DNA of 64,000 bases from Pseudoglutamicibacter albus (GCF_031458175.1 NZ_JAVDXX010000001.1:2158851-2222850), one strand, 5' to 3'. Positions 53,009 through 62,174 are shown, counted from the stretch's first letter. Made by a program: numbers and translations. Notes: generated by a model from the letters alone, not told the origin.

Positions 53009-53812
53009 TCAAGCCAATGTCACGACGACCGGCGCGTGGTCCGATGGGCCCTTACCTTTGCGTTCCTCACGGTCGACTGCCGCATCCGTCACCCGCGCCG
53101 CCAAGGCGGGGGAGAGCAGCTGGAAGTCAATCCGCATCCCCTCACCTTTAGGGAAACGTAGCTTCTGATAATCCCAGTAGGTGAACACGCCGGGGCCGGG
53201 GTGGCGCTCCCGCATCGGATCAACAAAACCCGTATCCAGGAATGCGTGGAAAGCGTCGCGTTCAGGCTGTGACACGTGCGTCAACTGGTTGTCGAGGAAA
53301 TACTGCATATCCCACACGTCCTCATCACGCGGGGCAATGTTCCAGTCGCCCGTCAAAGCGATCTGCGCCTGCGGATCCTCCGCTAGCCAGCCGGCCGCTT
53401 GACGGTTCAGCTCCGCAAGCCACTCCAACTTATACGGCATGTGCTCATCATCCAGGGCGCGCCCATTCGGCACGTACAGGCTCCACACGCGCACACCGTT
53501 ACACGTCGCGGCGATCGCACGAGCCTCCTGAACAGGATCCACCCCACCCTTACCGAACGCGGGCTGCCCAGGGAACGTCCGCTCAACGTCCTCAAGCCCC
53601 ACACGGGACGCGATCGCAACACCATTCCACTGCGAAAAACCGAAATGTGCCACATCATAATCGAGCGCCTCGAACAGCTCCCACGGGAAGTTCTCGTCCT
53701 TGCATTTGGTTTCCTGGATGGCCAGAACATCAACATCATTCTGCTCAAGCCACGCCTCAACACGGTCAGCGCGGGCCCGCAGCGAATTCACATTCCACGT
53801 TGCAATCTTCAC
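53009..53812 (-). CDS. xthA: Exodeoxyribonuclease III
   Basis: 267 residues from a GTG start. AP endonuclease / 3'-5' exonuclease of base excision repair. Motifs in order: IATWNVNSLRAR, AIQETKCKDENFP (metal Glu), SLYVPNG, LTGDWNIAP (Asp, Asn), RIDFQLLS and the C-terminal SDHAPVVVTL with the catalytic Asp-His. Length typical. Confidence 0.95.
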   Translation of the reverse strand: MKIATWNVNSLRARADRVEAWLEQNDVDVLAIQETKCKDENFPWELFEALDYDVAHFGFSQWNGVAIASRVGLEDVERTFPGQPAFGKGGVDPVQEARAIAATCNGVRVWSLYVPNGRALDDEHMPYKLEWLAELNRQAAGWLAEDPQAQIALTGDWNIAPRDEDVWDMQYFLDNQLTHVSQPERDAFHAFLDTGFVDPMRERHPGPGVFTYWDYQKLRFPKGEGMRIDFQLLSPALAARVTDAAVDREERKGKGPSDHAPVVVTLA

Positions 53813-53912
53813 GCACACAACCGTATCAACGCCCGCGGTGGGGGAGGAGCAGGGCACGATGCTGTGGGTGGGCACCGCGTGAGCGGGTTCCGGTGTGCGC
53901 CCGCATCGGCAT

Positions 53913-55643
53913 CTACTTAGACCGGACCGACTTTAGTGCCGGGAAGTCTCGTTCGGTGTATTCGGTGCCTTGCGCGTCAGGTAGCAGCTGCCCGTCGGGG
54001 CCGCGTTTCTCGGACTCTTCGTTGCGCAGGTCAACGCGGCGGATCTTGCCGGACACTGTCTTCGGTAGATCCGCGAACTCGAGGCGGCGGATCCGGCGGA
54101 ACGGCGGCACGTTTTCCTTGCAGTAACGGAAGATCGCCTCCGCGGTTTCCGGGGTCGGTTCATGCCCGGCAGCGAGGATGATGTAGGCCTTCGGCACGGA
54201 CAAACGGATCGGGTCCGGCGACGGCACTACCGCGGCTTCTGCGACGGCCGGATGCTCAACCAGGACAGACTCCAGTTCGAACGGTGAAATACGGTAGTCC
54301 GAAGACTTGAACACATCGTCAGCGCGCCCCACATACGTGTAGATGCCGCGCTCATCGACCTCAGCGATGTCGCCCGTATGGTAGATGCCGCCGCGCATCG
54401 CCCGCTCGGTGCGTTCCGGCTCGTTATAGTAGCCGGCCATCAGACCGCCGGGGCGGGGATCCAGCCGCAGGCACAGCTCACCCAGCTGCGCCTCTTCACC
54501 GGTGGTCGTGTCGATCAAGACTGGCTCATAGCCCGGCATCGCACGCCCCATCGCGCCGATCTTGACCGGCATACCCGGAGGGTTCGCCACCTGGACCGTG
54601 GATTCGGTTTGCCCGAAGCCGTCGCGGATCGTCTGACCCCACGCCTTCGCGACCGTATCGATCACTACGGCGTTGAGCGGTTCACCCGCGGAAACCAACT
54701 TCTTCGGCGGGTTCGTCAGGCGCGTCAAATCAGCCTGGATCAGCATGCGCCACACGGTTGGCGGTGCGCAGAAACTCGTGACCGACTCCTCCGACATGTG
54801 CTCCATCAACTTGATCGCATCGAAACGATCATAGTTATAGATGTACACAGTTGCTTCGCCGATCCACGGCGCGAAAACATTCGACCACGCATGCTTACCC
54901 CAGCCCGGGGAGGCCACGTTCAGATGCACATCGCCCGGCTCAATCCCGATCCAATACATCGTGGATAGATGCCCCATCGGGTATGAATAGTGCGTGTGCT
55001 CAACCAGCTTCGCTTGCTGTGTGGTGCCCGATGTGAAGTACAGCAGCATCGAATCGTCACCGGTAGCTTTGTGTTCCGGAACGAACGATTCCGGCGCGGC
55101 ATCCGCATCAGCCCAATGATGAGCCCCAGCGAACACCGAATCAACATCGATCAGTGAATACTCGCCCTCGATGTCCGCGAACTTCTCCAAATCGTTGTGG
55201 TCAGCGATGACCCAACGCGCACCGCCACGCGTAATACGGTCCTGAAGGTCAGCCCCCACCATCTGGGTAGTGGTCGGGATCAAAACCGAACCGAGCTTCA
55301 CCGAAGCCAAAACCGACTCCCACAACTCGACCCGGTTCCCGAGCATCAAAATGATCTTGTCGCCAACCTTCACGCCCAGCTGCGCCCACCATGACGCCAC
55401 CTGATTCGACCGTGCCGAAGGCTCAACCCACGTGCGCGTGGTGCGCGTCTCATCGTCCTCAACGATGATGAGCGCTGGGTCATTCGCGCGCTCGCCGGAC
55501 GCGATCTGATCGAACCAGTCGAACCCGAAGTTGAAGCCCGGGATGTCCGGCCACGTGAACGTTTCACGCGCTTTTTCGTAGTCCTCCCGGTAGGTCAGCA
55601 ACTGGTCGCGTGCGGCCTTGTACTGCTCAAACGGTTGCGACAT
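53913..55643 (-). CDS. AMP-dependent acyl-CoA synthetase (medium-chain / acetyl-CoA synthetase-like)
   Basis: 576 residues. Activates a carboxylic acid through an acyl-adenylate. P-loop-like YFTSGTTQQAKLVEHTHYS, adenylate motif DGFGQTE, hinge GRADDVFKSSDYRISPFELE, and catalytic Lys in KTVSGKIRR. The P-loop reads TTQQAK instead of the usual TTGxPK, a notable change. ATG follows GGGAGGAACCC. Acid specificity unknown. Confidence 0.9.
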   Translation of the reverse strand: MSQPFEQYKAARDQLLTYREDYEKARETFTWPDIPGFNFGFDWFDQIASGERANDPALIIVEDDETRTTRTWVEPSARSNQVASWWAQLGVKVGDKIILMLGNRVELWESVLASVKLGSVLIPTTTQMVGADLQDRITRGGARWVIADHNDLEKFADIEGEYSLIDVDSVFAGAHHWADADAAPESFVPEHKATGDDSMLLYFTSGTTQQAKLVEHTHYSYPMGHLSTMYWIGIEPGDVHLNVASPGWGKHAWSNVFAPWIGEATVYIYNYDRFDAIKLMEHMSEESVTSFCAPPTVWRMLIQADLTRLTNPPKKLVSAGEPLNAVVIDTVAKAWGQTIRDGFGQTESTVQVANPPGMPVKIGAMGRAMPGYEPVLIDTTTGEEAQLGELCLRLDPRPGGLMAGYYNEPERTERAMRGGIYHTGDIAEVDERGIYTYVGRADDVFKSSDYRISPFELESVLVEHPAVAEAAVVPSPDPIRLSVPKAYIILAAGHEPTPETAEAIFRYCKENVPPFRRIRRLEFADLPKTVSGKIRRVDLRNEESEKRGPDGQLLPDAQGTEYTERDFPALKSVRSK

Positions 55644-55865
55644 GGGTTCCTCCCGGGGTTCGTCTATGCCTGCTGCCGCATATGTGGGTGGTTGCCCTGT
55701 GCGGCTGGCAGTTGACGAGGTTGGTATTGATTGGATTGTTGTTGTTTAGATTATCGATAAAAACAGTGCTGGGGGTGGAAAGATACGGTCCATGACGGGG
55801 CTCAGTTTCGCCACCGCTCTAGTTCCACTAGAGATTCAGTCCTGGACCGGCTGAGTCCCGCCGCC

Positions 55866-56693
55866 TCATTCCTTCCACCATGTGTCCGATGGGGTGGTTG
55901 GGGTGCGGCGCTTATGTCGGCTACGTAGGTAGGCGGCCTCGATGCGTTCCGCGGCTTGGCCGGGGACGGTTTCGCCGCGTAGATAGGCGTCAAGGTGGGC
56001 GTATGAGACGCCCATTTCGTCCTCGTCGAGCCGGCCGGGCTGGCCGTCCAAGAGGTCAGCGGTTGGGACCTTGTCCACCACGCGTTGCGGGGCACCCAGG
56101 TGGCGCAACAGTTCACCGACCTGCCCCTTCGTCAGCCCCGCCAACGGAAGCACATCGGCACCGCCGTCACCGAACTTAGTGAAGAACCCCATCGTCGATT
56201 CAGCCGCTTGATCCGTACCGACCACCAGCTGGCCGCGCTCACCCGCGAGCGCATATTGGGCCGCCATCCGCATGCGAGCCTTCAGATTGCCGCGGTTGAA
56301 ATCCGTGAGCGGGGCGCCCGTGCTGGCTTTGATCTGCTCCTCAAGACCAACGACCCCCGGCGCGATATCCACTGTGTGAGGGTCATCGGGCTGTATGAAA
56401 TCCATCGCCGCCTGCGCATCAGTCTCATCAGCTTGAACCTCGAACGGCAACCGAACCGCAGTGAAGGTGGCGTCAGTGTTGTGCTCGGCGCGAAGCCGCT
56501 CCACCGCGAGCTGCGCTAGACGGCCCGCGAGCGAGGAATCAACCCCGCCCGAAATACCCAAAACATAGCCGCGCGCATGAGCCGAGCGGGCATAATCCAC
56601 CAAAAACTGGACGCGATCCTCAACCTCCTGAGCCGCATCAATCTTCGGCTTCACACCCATTTCAGCGATGATCTGTTGCTGCAGAGACCTCAT
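55866..56693 (-). CDS. nadE: NH3-dependent NAD synthetase
   Basis: 275 residues, the short ammonia-dependent form with no glutaminase domain. Amidates deamido-NAD. P-loop GISGGVDSSLAGRLAQ, then GNLKARMRMAAQYALAGERG, VVGTDQAAESTMGFFTKFGDGG and PLAGLTKGQVGELLRHLG. Upstream 222-bp gap to the synthetase gene has a small palindrome CTCTAGT-TCC-ACTAGAG at 55817-55833. Confidence 0.96.
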   Translation of the reverse strand: MRSLQQQIIAEMGVKPKIDAAQEVEDRVQFLVDYARSAHARGYVLGISGGVDSSLAGRLAQLAVERLRAEHNTDATFTAVRLPFEVQADETDAQAAMDFIQPDDPHTVDIAPGVVGLEEQIKASTGAPLTDFNRGNLKARMRMAAQYALAGERGQLVVGTDQAAESTMGFFTKFGDGGADVLPLAGLTKGQVGELLRHLGAPQRVVDKVPTADLLDGQPGRLDEDEMGVSYAHLDAYLRGETVPGQAAERIEAAYLRSRHKRRTPTTPSDTWWKE

Positions 56694-56769
56694 AAACCCA
56701 GCTTAGTCCGTGGGGTGCAGGTGTGGTTGGGATGGCGGTGCGGGCCTGGGGCGGGAGGCGGTGCTGGGT

Positions 56770-57504
56770 TTACGATGCGGGTGGCACCGGTGGCGGCGGC
56801 AGGAAGCCTCGCGGGGCTGAACCTTCCTGTGCAGTGTTTTCTGGCGGTGTTGTGCTTTCTGCTGGCTCTGCGACCGCGGATGTTGCGGTGTCCGCTTCCG
56901 GTGTCGCGTTCTCTGGCGGGGCAGGCGGAGGAGGCAACGTGACGGGCGATGCGGGCGCTGGGGCCGCATCGTCAGCTTGGTCCGGAGCGGGCGCAACGGG
57001 AGCAGCGTTGGCTTGGTCCGCGTGAGGGGCCGCGGGCGCTGGGGCCGCATCGGGAGCCGCTGGCGCATCGTTCGTTTCAGGCGCATCAACCGAACCGGCA
57101 TCAGACCCAACTGTGCCGTGGGCGATCTCCTGCCCAACCTCGGCAGCGGCGGCCTCAACCACGCCGCGCATCGAAACCTTCTCCGAAACCGGGGCATCCA
57201 GGCCGACCTCGTCGGGAACCTGCGGCGCAGGAATCACCGGTTCAGCCGCGCGAACATGCGGATCCGCGATCGCATCAGCCTGCTGCTCAGCGGCACGAAC
57301 AGCCGCATAAATGTCCTCAGAATCCACACCGAGACGTTTCGCGATAGCGGCATCAACCGCATCGGAATCAGGTTCCCAATCAGTCGGTTCCCAGTCCGTG
57401 GGCTCCCACGAAGACTGCGGCGCAGGAACATCAAGCTCGGCAGGAGCCGCGTCAAACGGCTCCACATCCTGACCGGCAGGCCCAGGAGGAGTAGGAAGAG
57501 ACAT
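56770..57504 (-). CDS. Pro/Ala-rich hypothetical protein
   Basis: 244 residues, low complexity. The N-terminal third has a tandem WEPTDW unit and one short region that looks folded (AIAKRLGVDSEDIYAAVRAAEQQADAI); the rest is Pro/Ala/Asp-rich with poly-Pro near the C-terminus. No signal peptide, weak ribosome-binding site. Probably real, as the frame is intact and codon bias suits, but without a recognisable family. Confidence 0.5.
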   Translation of the reverse strand: MSLPTPPGPAGQDVEPFDAAPAELDVPAPQSSWEPTDWEPTDWEPDSDAVDAAIAKRLGVDSEDIYAAVRAAEQQADAIADPHVRAAEPVIPAPQVPDEVGLDAPVSEKVSMRGVVEAAAAEVGQEIAHGTVGSDAGSVDAPETNDAPAAPDAAPAPAAPHADQANAAPVAPAPDQADDAAPAPASPVTLPPPPAPPENATPEADTATSAVAEPAESTTPPENTAQEGSAPRGFLPPPPVPPAS

Positions 57505-57630
57505 CGAAGACCCCCAAAAACGGAACGAATCCCAGAATCAACTAACCCAAGAAACAACTAACCCCAGAATACGGGGAATAAGGCGTGAGGGAAATGAGCA
57601 AAAACCGGTGCAGCACCTAAACTAAGGAAC

Positions 57631-58185
57631 ATGACCAGCAACGAACGCGCACGCCTGCAGCAGCTCATCAGCGACCTCGCCGTGGTGCGAGGCAAAGTGA
57701 TCCTCTCCTCCGGGAAAGAAGCCGACTACTACGTCGACCTACGCCGGGTGACGCTGCATCACGAAGCCTCGATCTTGATTGGCCGCCAACTGTTGACAGC
57801 ATGCGACGACGCCGGTGTGAGCTTTGCGGCAGCCGGTGGGCTCACCATGGGTGCTGACCCCGTAGGTACCGCGATCATGCACGCGGCACGGGAAGCCGGG
57901 CGTGAGATTGATGCGTTCGTGGTGCGGAAAGCCGCGAAAGACTACGGCATGGGTCGGCAGGTTGAAGGGCCGGGCGTTGAGGGGCGCGACGTGCTGATCG
58001 TCGAAGACACATCCACGACCGGCGGCTCCGCCCTCACGGCAGTGGAAGGGGTGCGGAAAGCGGGCGGCAACGTGGTCGCGGTAGCGGTGATCGTTGACCG
58101 GGACACCGGCGCGGCCGAACGCATCAAAGAAGAAGCCGGCGTGCCGTACATTGCGCTGTTCAGCAAACACGACCTCGGCCTCTAA
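57631..58185 (+). CDS. pyrE: Orotate phosphoribosyltransferase
   Basis: Makes OMP from orotate and PRPP in pyrimidine synthesis. 184 residues. Motifs: GKVILSSGKEADYYVDLRRV, AAGGLTMGADPVGTAI, and the PRPP-binding loop VLIVEDTSTTGGSAL. AAGGA precedes the ATG. It stands alone, as is common in actinobacteria. Its stop is followed immediately by a copy of the dyad repeat. Confidence 0.96.
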   Translation: MTSNERARLQQLISDLAVVRGKVILSSGKEADYYVDLRRVTLHHEASILIGRQLLTACDDAGVSFAAAGGLTMGADPVGTAIMHAAREAGREIDAFVVRKAAKDYGMGRQVEGPGVEGRDVLIVEDTSTTGGSALTAVEGVRKAGGNVVAVAVIVDRDTGAAERIKEEAGVPYIALFSKHDLGL

Positions 58186-58265
58186 ACCTTTAGCAACAAG
58201 AGTGTCGAAAAACGTTTAGACCTGTCAGTGCTGAATAACCTTTAGCATCGAGAGTGTCGAAATAA
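58184..58265 (+). repeat. Dyad repeats at the pyrE stop, two forward copies and a fragment
   Basis: Copy 58184-58212 (CTTTAGCAACAAGAGTGTCG) starts inside the pyrE stop codon. A fragment with TCAGTGCTGAATAA follows at about 58225, then copy 58237-58265 (CTTTAGCATCGAGAGTGTCG). They share the TTTAGCA/TGTCGAA arm variants, so they form a subtype with the ackA 3' copy. Confidence 0.85.
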
Positions 58266-58307
58266 AACGTGGCTGCCGCCCCTTTGCCGGGGCGGCAGCC
58301 ACGTTTT
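58264..58307 (+). terminator. Strong terminator after pyrE
   Basis: Perfect 19-bp stem (58264-58282 / 58289-58307), loop TTTGCC, with AAAA before and TTTT at the end of the stem. Confidence 0.93.
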
Positions 58308-58341
58308 ATGTGCCGGTTATATGCGCGGATGGTTACGGCAG

Positions 58342-58483
58342 AAAAATAACAGCACTCACGATGCCGAAGGTTAAACACGGGGCGGGGCTGGCCGTGGAAT
58401 AACAGCACACATGTTGCCGAAGGTTATTTCGGCACTCAGTCGGCTTGATGTTATTTCAGCAATTTCGTTGCCCAAGATTAAAA
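58342..58483 (-). repeat. Three reverse dyad repeat copies
   Basis: Copies at 58342-58375 (CAGCACTCACGATGCCGAAG), 58394-58427 (CAGCACACATGTTGCCGAAG) and 58451-58483 (TTCAGCAATTTCGTTGCCCA). They lie between pyrE and the ABC-2 permease stop, making this the densest cluster in the window. Confidence 0.9.
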
Positions 58484-58490
58484 GGCTGGG

Positions 58491-59261
58491 CTAGATGACG
58501 CTGAACTTATGGCCTGCACGCAACCGCGAACGAGCGATTTGCACCATCAGCAAACCTAAAACGGCCCACGCCAAGCCGCGAGCCACATCGAACGCAAGCA
58601 CAGACCACGCCACACTCGAGTTCAAGCTGCCTACAGCATCGACCACACCAGTCAGCGGGATCACCGCACTCAACGGGGCCAGCCATTGCGGGAACAACGC
58701 GACCGGCACAATCACACCCGCCAAAACCGGGACAACAGCGCCCGCGAACGCGGCACCCTGATACGGGTCAGACAACGCCAAGCCAACACCCGACATCGAA
58801 ATCCCCAACAAGCCGCCCACCAGCACAGCGCACACCACCAACAAGGCCAGTCGCGCCACCACCGCAAAGCTAGCGTGCCCGGACATCACGGTGATCACCG
58901 CAAGAGAGGCCACACCCGCCGGCAACGCGAGTAGTACCGGCATCACCAGCGACGCCAGCCAGTACGCGAGATCCACCCGCCGGTATTCATGCACAACCTG
59001 GAAGACTCCGAGGTTCCGGTCGGTCGCGGTCTTGGAAACCACCCCGGAACATACGCCCAAACCGATGCCCACCAGCGTGGACGCATACGCGGTACGCAGC
59101 ACATCCATGGACCCGACGTCTTTGGCGAGCAGAACACTGAACAGAATCTCTAGCAACGGGATCGCAAGCATCGAGACCAGCAAGGTTCCGACGGTCGCGT
59201 ACGCAATCGATGACGCCAAAGAAACCCGGAACGCGGCTCCAAAACGCGATGTGAAACTCAT
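58491..59261 (-). CDS. ABC-2 type transporter permease, second subunit
   Basis: 256 residues, six hydrophobic segments in ABC-2 permease layout. Starts directly after the stop of the preceding permease (TAG then ATG), so the two are co-translated. The last residues (RLRAGHKFSVI) are basic. Works with the other permease and the ATPase as an exporter; substrate probably a peptide or lipid, unproven. Confidence 0.85.
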   Translation of the reverse strand: MSFTSRFGAAFRVSLASSIAYATVGTLLVSMLAIPLLEILFSVLLAKDVGSMDVLRTAYASTLVGIGLGVCSGVVSKTATDRNLGVFQVVHEYRRVDLAYWLASLVMPVLLALPAGVASLAVITVMSGHASFAVVARLALLVVCAVLVGGLLGISMSGVGLALSDPYQGAAFAGAVVPVLAGVIVPVALFPQWLAPLSAVIPLTGVVDAVGSLNSSVAWSVLAFDVARGLAWAVLGLLMVQIARSRLRAGHKFSVI

Positions 59262-60029
59262 CTAGATCACCGCCAATGTGCCAGCGGAACGGGCCTTGCG
59301 GATAGCTGATTTGCCGAGCCAGTACGATGCGGCGAACCAGCATGCTGTCACGCCCAGGCCAATCAGCAGACGGATCATGACCTCACCTTCCGGGACTTGG
59401 CCCAACAAAACCTGGGTTGGTGCAGATAACGGAATGATGTAGCTCAGCTCGTGTAATACCGGTGGCGCGTCCGTAGAAGTGAAAACAAGACCGGAAAGAA
59501 TGAAAACAGGAATCAGAAGAAGTTCCTCATATGCAATGGCGTTCGGAGTTAGCACGAAAAGCGCTGCAATCACAAAAGAAATGCTGAGGCACGAAACCCA
59601 CAACAGTAGGATGCTGACCGCAACCGACGCCCCTGAAACCGGGGGAGTGCCGTGGCCTACGTCAGTCGCAATCCACAGTAGGCCCCACGCTAGCCAAGCG
59701 ACCGCGAAGGATAAAAGCCCGAAAACCGAGGCCGCAGACACAACAGCGGCCGCCGGGGAAAGAACGCTGATGCGTGCACTGAATAGGTGGACAAGCGTGC
59801 CTTTGAACCGTTCGAATCCAAGGATTCCCGCGGCAACAGTTGTTGTGGTCCACATGCCAACGATGCCGCTACGCATCCACGCAACCCACGCGTCGCCACC
59901 CCACGCGTAGTATGCAAGCGCTTGAATAGCGAGAATGCCGAGGGTCGATGTGGCCATGAGTGAAACGAAAAACGGAACCCGAGCGAACTCGCCCAGGTGG
60001 AAAGCAACCATACGGAAGTAGCGCATCAT
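59262..60029 (-). CDS. ABC-2 type transporter permease, first subunit
   Basis: 255 residues, six membrane segments with the long extracytoplasmic loop of ABC-2 permeases and LLLIPVFILSGLVFTSTDAP before the last helices. Its ATG overlaps the ATPase stop (ATGA). Lower GC than the flanking chromosome. Confidence 0.85.
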   Translation of the reverse strand: MMRYFRMVAFHLGEFARVPFFVSLMATSTLGILAIQALAYYAWGGDAWVAWMRSGIVGMWTTTTVAAGILGFERFKGTLVHLFSARISVLSPAAAVVSAASVFGLLSFAVAWLAWGLLWIATDVGHGTPPVSGASVAVSILLLWVSCLSISFVIAALFVLTPNAIAYEELLLIPVFILSGLVFTSTDAPPVLHELSYIIPLSAPTQVLLGQVPEGEVMIRLLIGLGVTACWFAASYWLGKSAIRKARSAGTLAVI

Positions 60030-61012
60030 GGGCGTTTGAGCTCACCTGCCAATGACAAATAGGCTTCCTCAAGCGTGGGTTGCCTCGTTACTAAATCGTT
60101 CGGTATTTCGATGCTGTGTTCCCGGAAAATACGCTGCACTTCAGCTTGAATCTGTGCGGGCGTTTGGCTGCTTTCCCAGAAAACAGTGAGTCCCCAACGT
60201 GCACCTTTCGGGGACTGACGCAGCTCCTTCACATGCGGCTGGGAGCGCAGCGTCTCAACAATGTCCTTGTTGCGCGCGTGGATCGTTGCAGTGGTTGTAG
60301 CGGTGACACCTGCGTAATTCACGACTTCCGTGAGTCCGCCCGTGAAGTGGATGCGGCCGGCACCGATGACCGAAATGACATGGGACACGTCCTCGATTTC
60401 AGACATCGTGTGGCTGGTGAGAAAGACGGCGTGCCCGTTGTTCGCGAGATCCTTCAGTAGGGTACGGATGGAAAGCGCGATGTCTGGGTCGAGTCCGTTC
60501 GTTGGCTCATCCATGACAAGCAGGGCCGGGTGCCCCAGAAGTGCGCGGGCGATATGAAGACGCTGCACCATTCCCCGCGAGAATGAATTGACTTTCTGGT
60601 TACTATTTTTAGATAAACCGACAGCCTCAAGAACTCTTTCAGTCTCTGCAGGAATGTTTTTCGATGGGATGCCTGCGACGTTGGCGAAGAAACGCAAGTT
60701 CTTGATAGCGCTCGCCCTAGGGTAGAAGCCGAGTTCGCCGCCGAGGGCGAGTCCGACGTCGCGGCGGGCCTGCTGTGAATGTGTTGTGGCGTTGTGGCCG
60801 TTGACGATGACCTCACCCTGGCTTGGGTCCAGGATGGAAGCGGCCATCTTCACCAAGGTGGTTTTTCCTGCGCCGTTCGGCCCGATGAGTGCATGGATCT
60901 GGCCAGGTTCAACGGTGAGTGAAACCTCGCTGACCGCAGTGAACTTTCCCTTGTCATAGGTGCGCGAAACTTTGCGGAACTCCAGAGCGGGAACTTTTGA
61001 ATCAGTAGAAAT
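60026..61012 (-). CDS. ABC transporter ATPase with an apparent AUU start
   Basis: 328 residues if started at ATT 61012-61010. Walker A ALIGPNGAGKTTLVKMAAS, signature FSRGMVQRLHIARALLG, Walker B LLVMDEPTNGLDP, H-loop FLTSHTMSEIEDVS. The in-frame stop TAG lies three codons before the ATT, and no ATG, GTG or TTG occurs in frame before the Walker A motif. ATT stands 6 nt after AGGAG, the ideal spacing, so AUU is the best start; starting at the first ATG (60856) would lose Walker A. The start overlaps the upstream gene's stop. Confidence 0.88.
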   Translation of the reverse strand: MSTDSKVPALEFRKVSRTYDKGKFTAVSEVSLTVEPGQIHALIGPNGAGKTTLVKMAASILDPSQGEVIVNGHNATTHSQQARRDVGLALGGELGFYPRASAIKNLRFFANVAGIPSKNIPAETERVLEAVGLSKNSNQKVNSFSRGMVQRLHIARALLGHPALLVMDEPTNGLDPDIALSIRTLLKDLANNGHAVFLTSHTMSEIEDVSHVISVIGAGRIHFTGGLTEVVNYAGVTATTTATIHARNKDIVETLRSQPHVKELRQSPKGARWGLTVFWESSQTPAQIQAEVQRIFREHSIEIPNDLVTRQPTLEEAYLSLAGELKRP

Positions 61013-62174
61013 GTTCTTCTCCTATGTTTACTTCGCCAAGCCCAAAATCTAAGAACCCCAGAGGGTCTCTTTCTAGTGTTCGTGCGACTGCCTCTGCAGC
61101 TTCTTCGGCGCCAAGGGAGTGATAGGACGCGACGACGATCTTCCGTAAGGTGTTCATTGAGTTGACTGCACCAAGGAAGAAAAGCCTACCGAATGCATGT
61201 CCGGCGACAGATATTGCGCCGCGGTAATCTCCCGAGTAGTAGAGGGCGCACGAAAGTTCAGATAATGCCTCTGCGAGATACTCCGGAGCCGTTTTCGCGA
61301 CGAATCCGCAGTTATCTCGAAGTTTCTTGACTGCGCCAGCAAAGTCGTCCTGCAGCACACGAATTTGAGCGGCGTTGATGGCTATTTGGCTTGCATAGCG
61401 TGCACCCATCGACACTTCAAGTGGGCTGGCCGCACTTGTTGAGAGAAATTGCTTGAGTAACTCCTCCGCTTCTTGTAATAGCGAAAGAGATTTCGAGTAG
61501 TCAGGTCCTTTCAGTTCGACAAGCGCTAATAGGTTCAGCTTAAGAGCTCTCTCCAGAGGCCGAGACCGCTCTGGAATGCCTTCTTCGGCTAGGGATATGT
61601 CCAAAGTTTCGGTAGCTTTATCGACATGGCCAAACCTTTTGAACTGAGAAGCGGCTAACCGGTGGTTTGCCAAGTAGCGTTGGGTTGAGTCTTCCGCTCT
61701 CCGTGCGCTTAGTGCAAAATAGTCGGTTGACTCCGCTTTGCTTAATGCTGCAAGTATGGTTCCGGACAGTAGGAGGTCATGGTACGACCCGTGCTCTTTG
61801 AGCCACTCGCCAATATCAGTTATCGCTTTTGCCACGCAAGCGTAATCGCCGAAAAATGTAATAGCCGCATCTGCTCGAGTGCTAAAACTCTTCCTGTCTT
61901 CCGTTATCCATGAAGTGATTGTGTCACCCTCTATCGGATCAACGGAAGCGATTTTGCAATGTTCTAAATAGAAAATCCTGAAGTCACTGAACCGCCGGAC
62001 ACCCAGATCATTACTGATTACTGGCGTTGCAAGACTCCTCCATCGAGGTGCACGCGGTTCCGGCGGTTGCAGTGAGTCCAAGATGAGATTTGAGCGCTCG
62101 AGGAAAGCAGGCGAATGGCGTCGATATTTGAGGGCTTGCCTCAGTTCCGCAATGTGATCGGAAATGCTAATCAA
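61002..62174 (-). CDS. Helical-repeat (TPR-like) protein of unknown function
   Basis: 390 residues from a TTG start with GGTGGA upstream. Predicted all-helical, with repeats of about 34-40 residues in the C-terminal two thirds (LLALVELKGPDYSKSLSLLQ, then QIAINAAQIRVLQDDFAGAV and ALYYSGDYRGAISVAGHAFG) that look like TPRs. No DNA-binding helix-turn-helix is evident at the N-terminus. GC is lower than in neighbours. Sits between a 34-codon gene (16-bp gap) and the ABC ATPase (overlap), so it probably handles or senses the exported substrate. Could be a peptide-binding regulator or chaperone. Confidence 0.75.
   Translation of the reverse strand: MISISDHIAELRQALKYRRHSPAFLERSNLILDSLQPPEPRAPRWRSLATPVISNDLGVRRFSDFRIFYLEHCKIASVDPIEGDTITSWITEDRKSFSTRADAAITFFGDYACVAKAITDIGEWLKEHGSYHDLLLSGTILAALSKAESTDYFALSARRAEDSTQRYLANHRLAASQFKRFGHVDKATETLDISLAEEGIPERSRPLERALKLNLLALVELKGPDYSKSLSLLQEAEELLKQFLSTSAASPLEVSMGARYASQIAINAAQIRVLQDDFAGAVKKLRDNCGFVAKTAPEYLAEALSELSCALYYSGDYRGAISVAGHAFGRLFFLGAVNSMNTLRKIVVASYHSLGAEEAAEAVARTLERDPLGFLDFGLGEVNIGEEHFY

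Noticed and set aside
19951..58483. CRISPR array made from the short repeats.
   Set aside because: Spacing is irregular, orientation mixed, copies are far apart and no cas gene is present.
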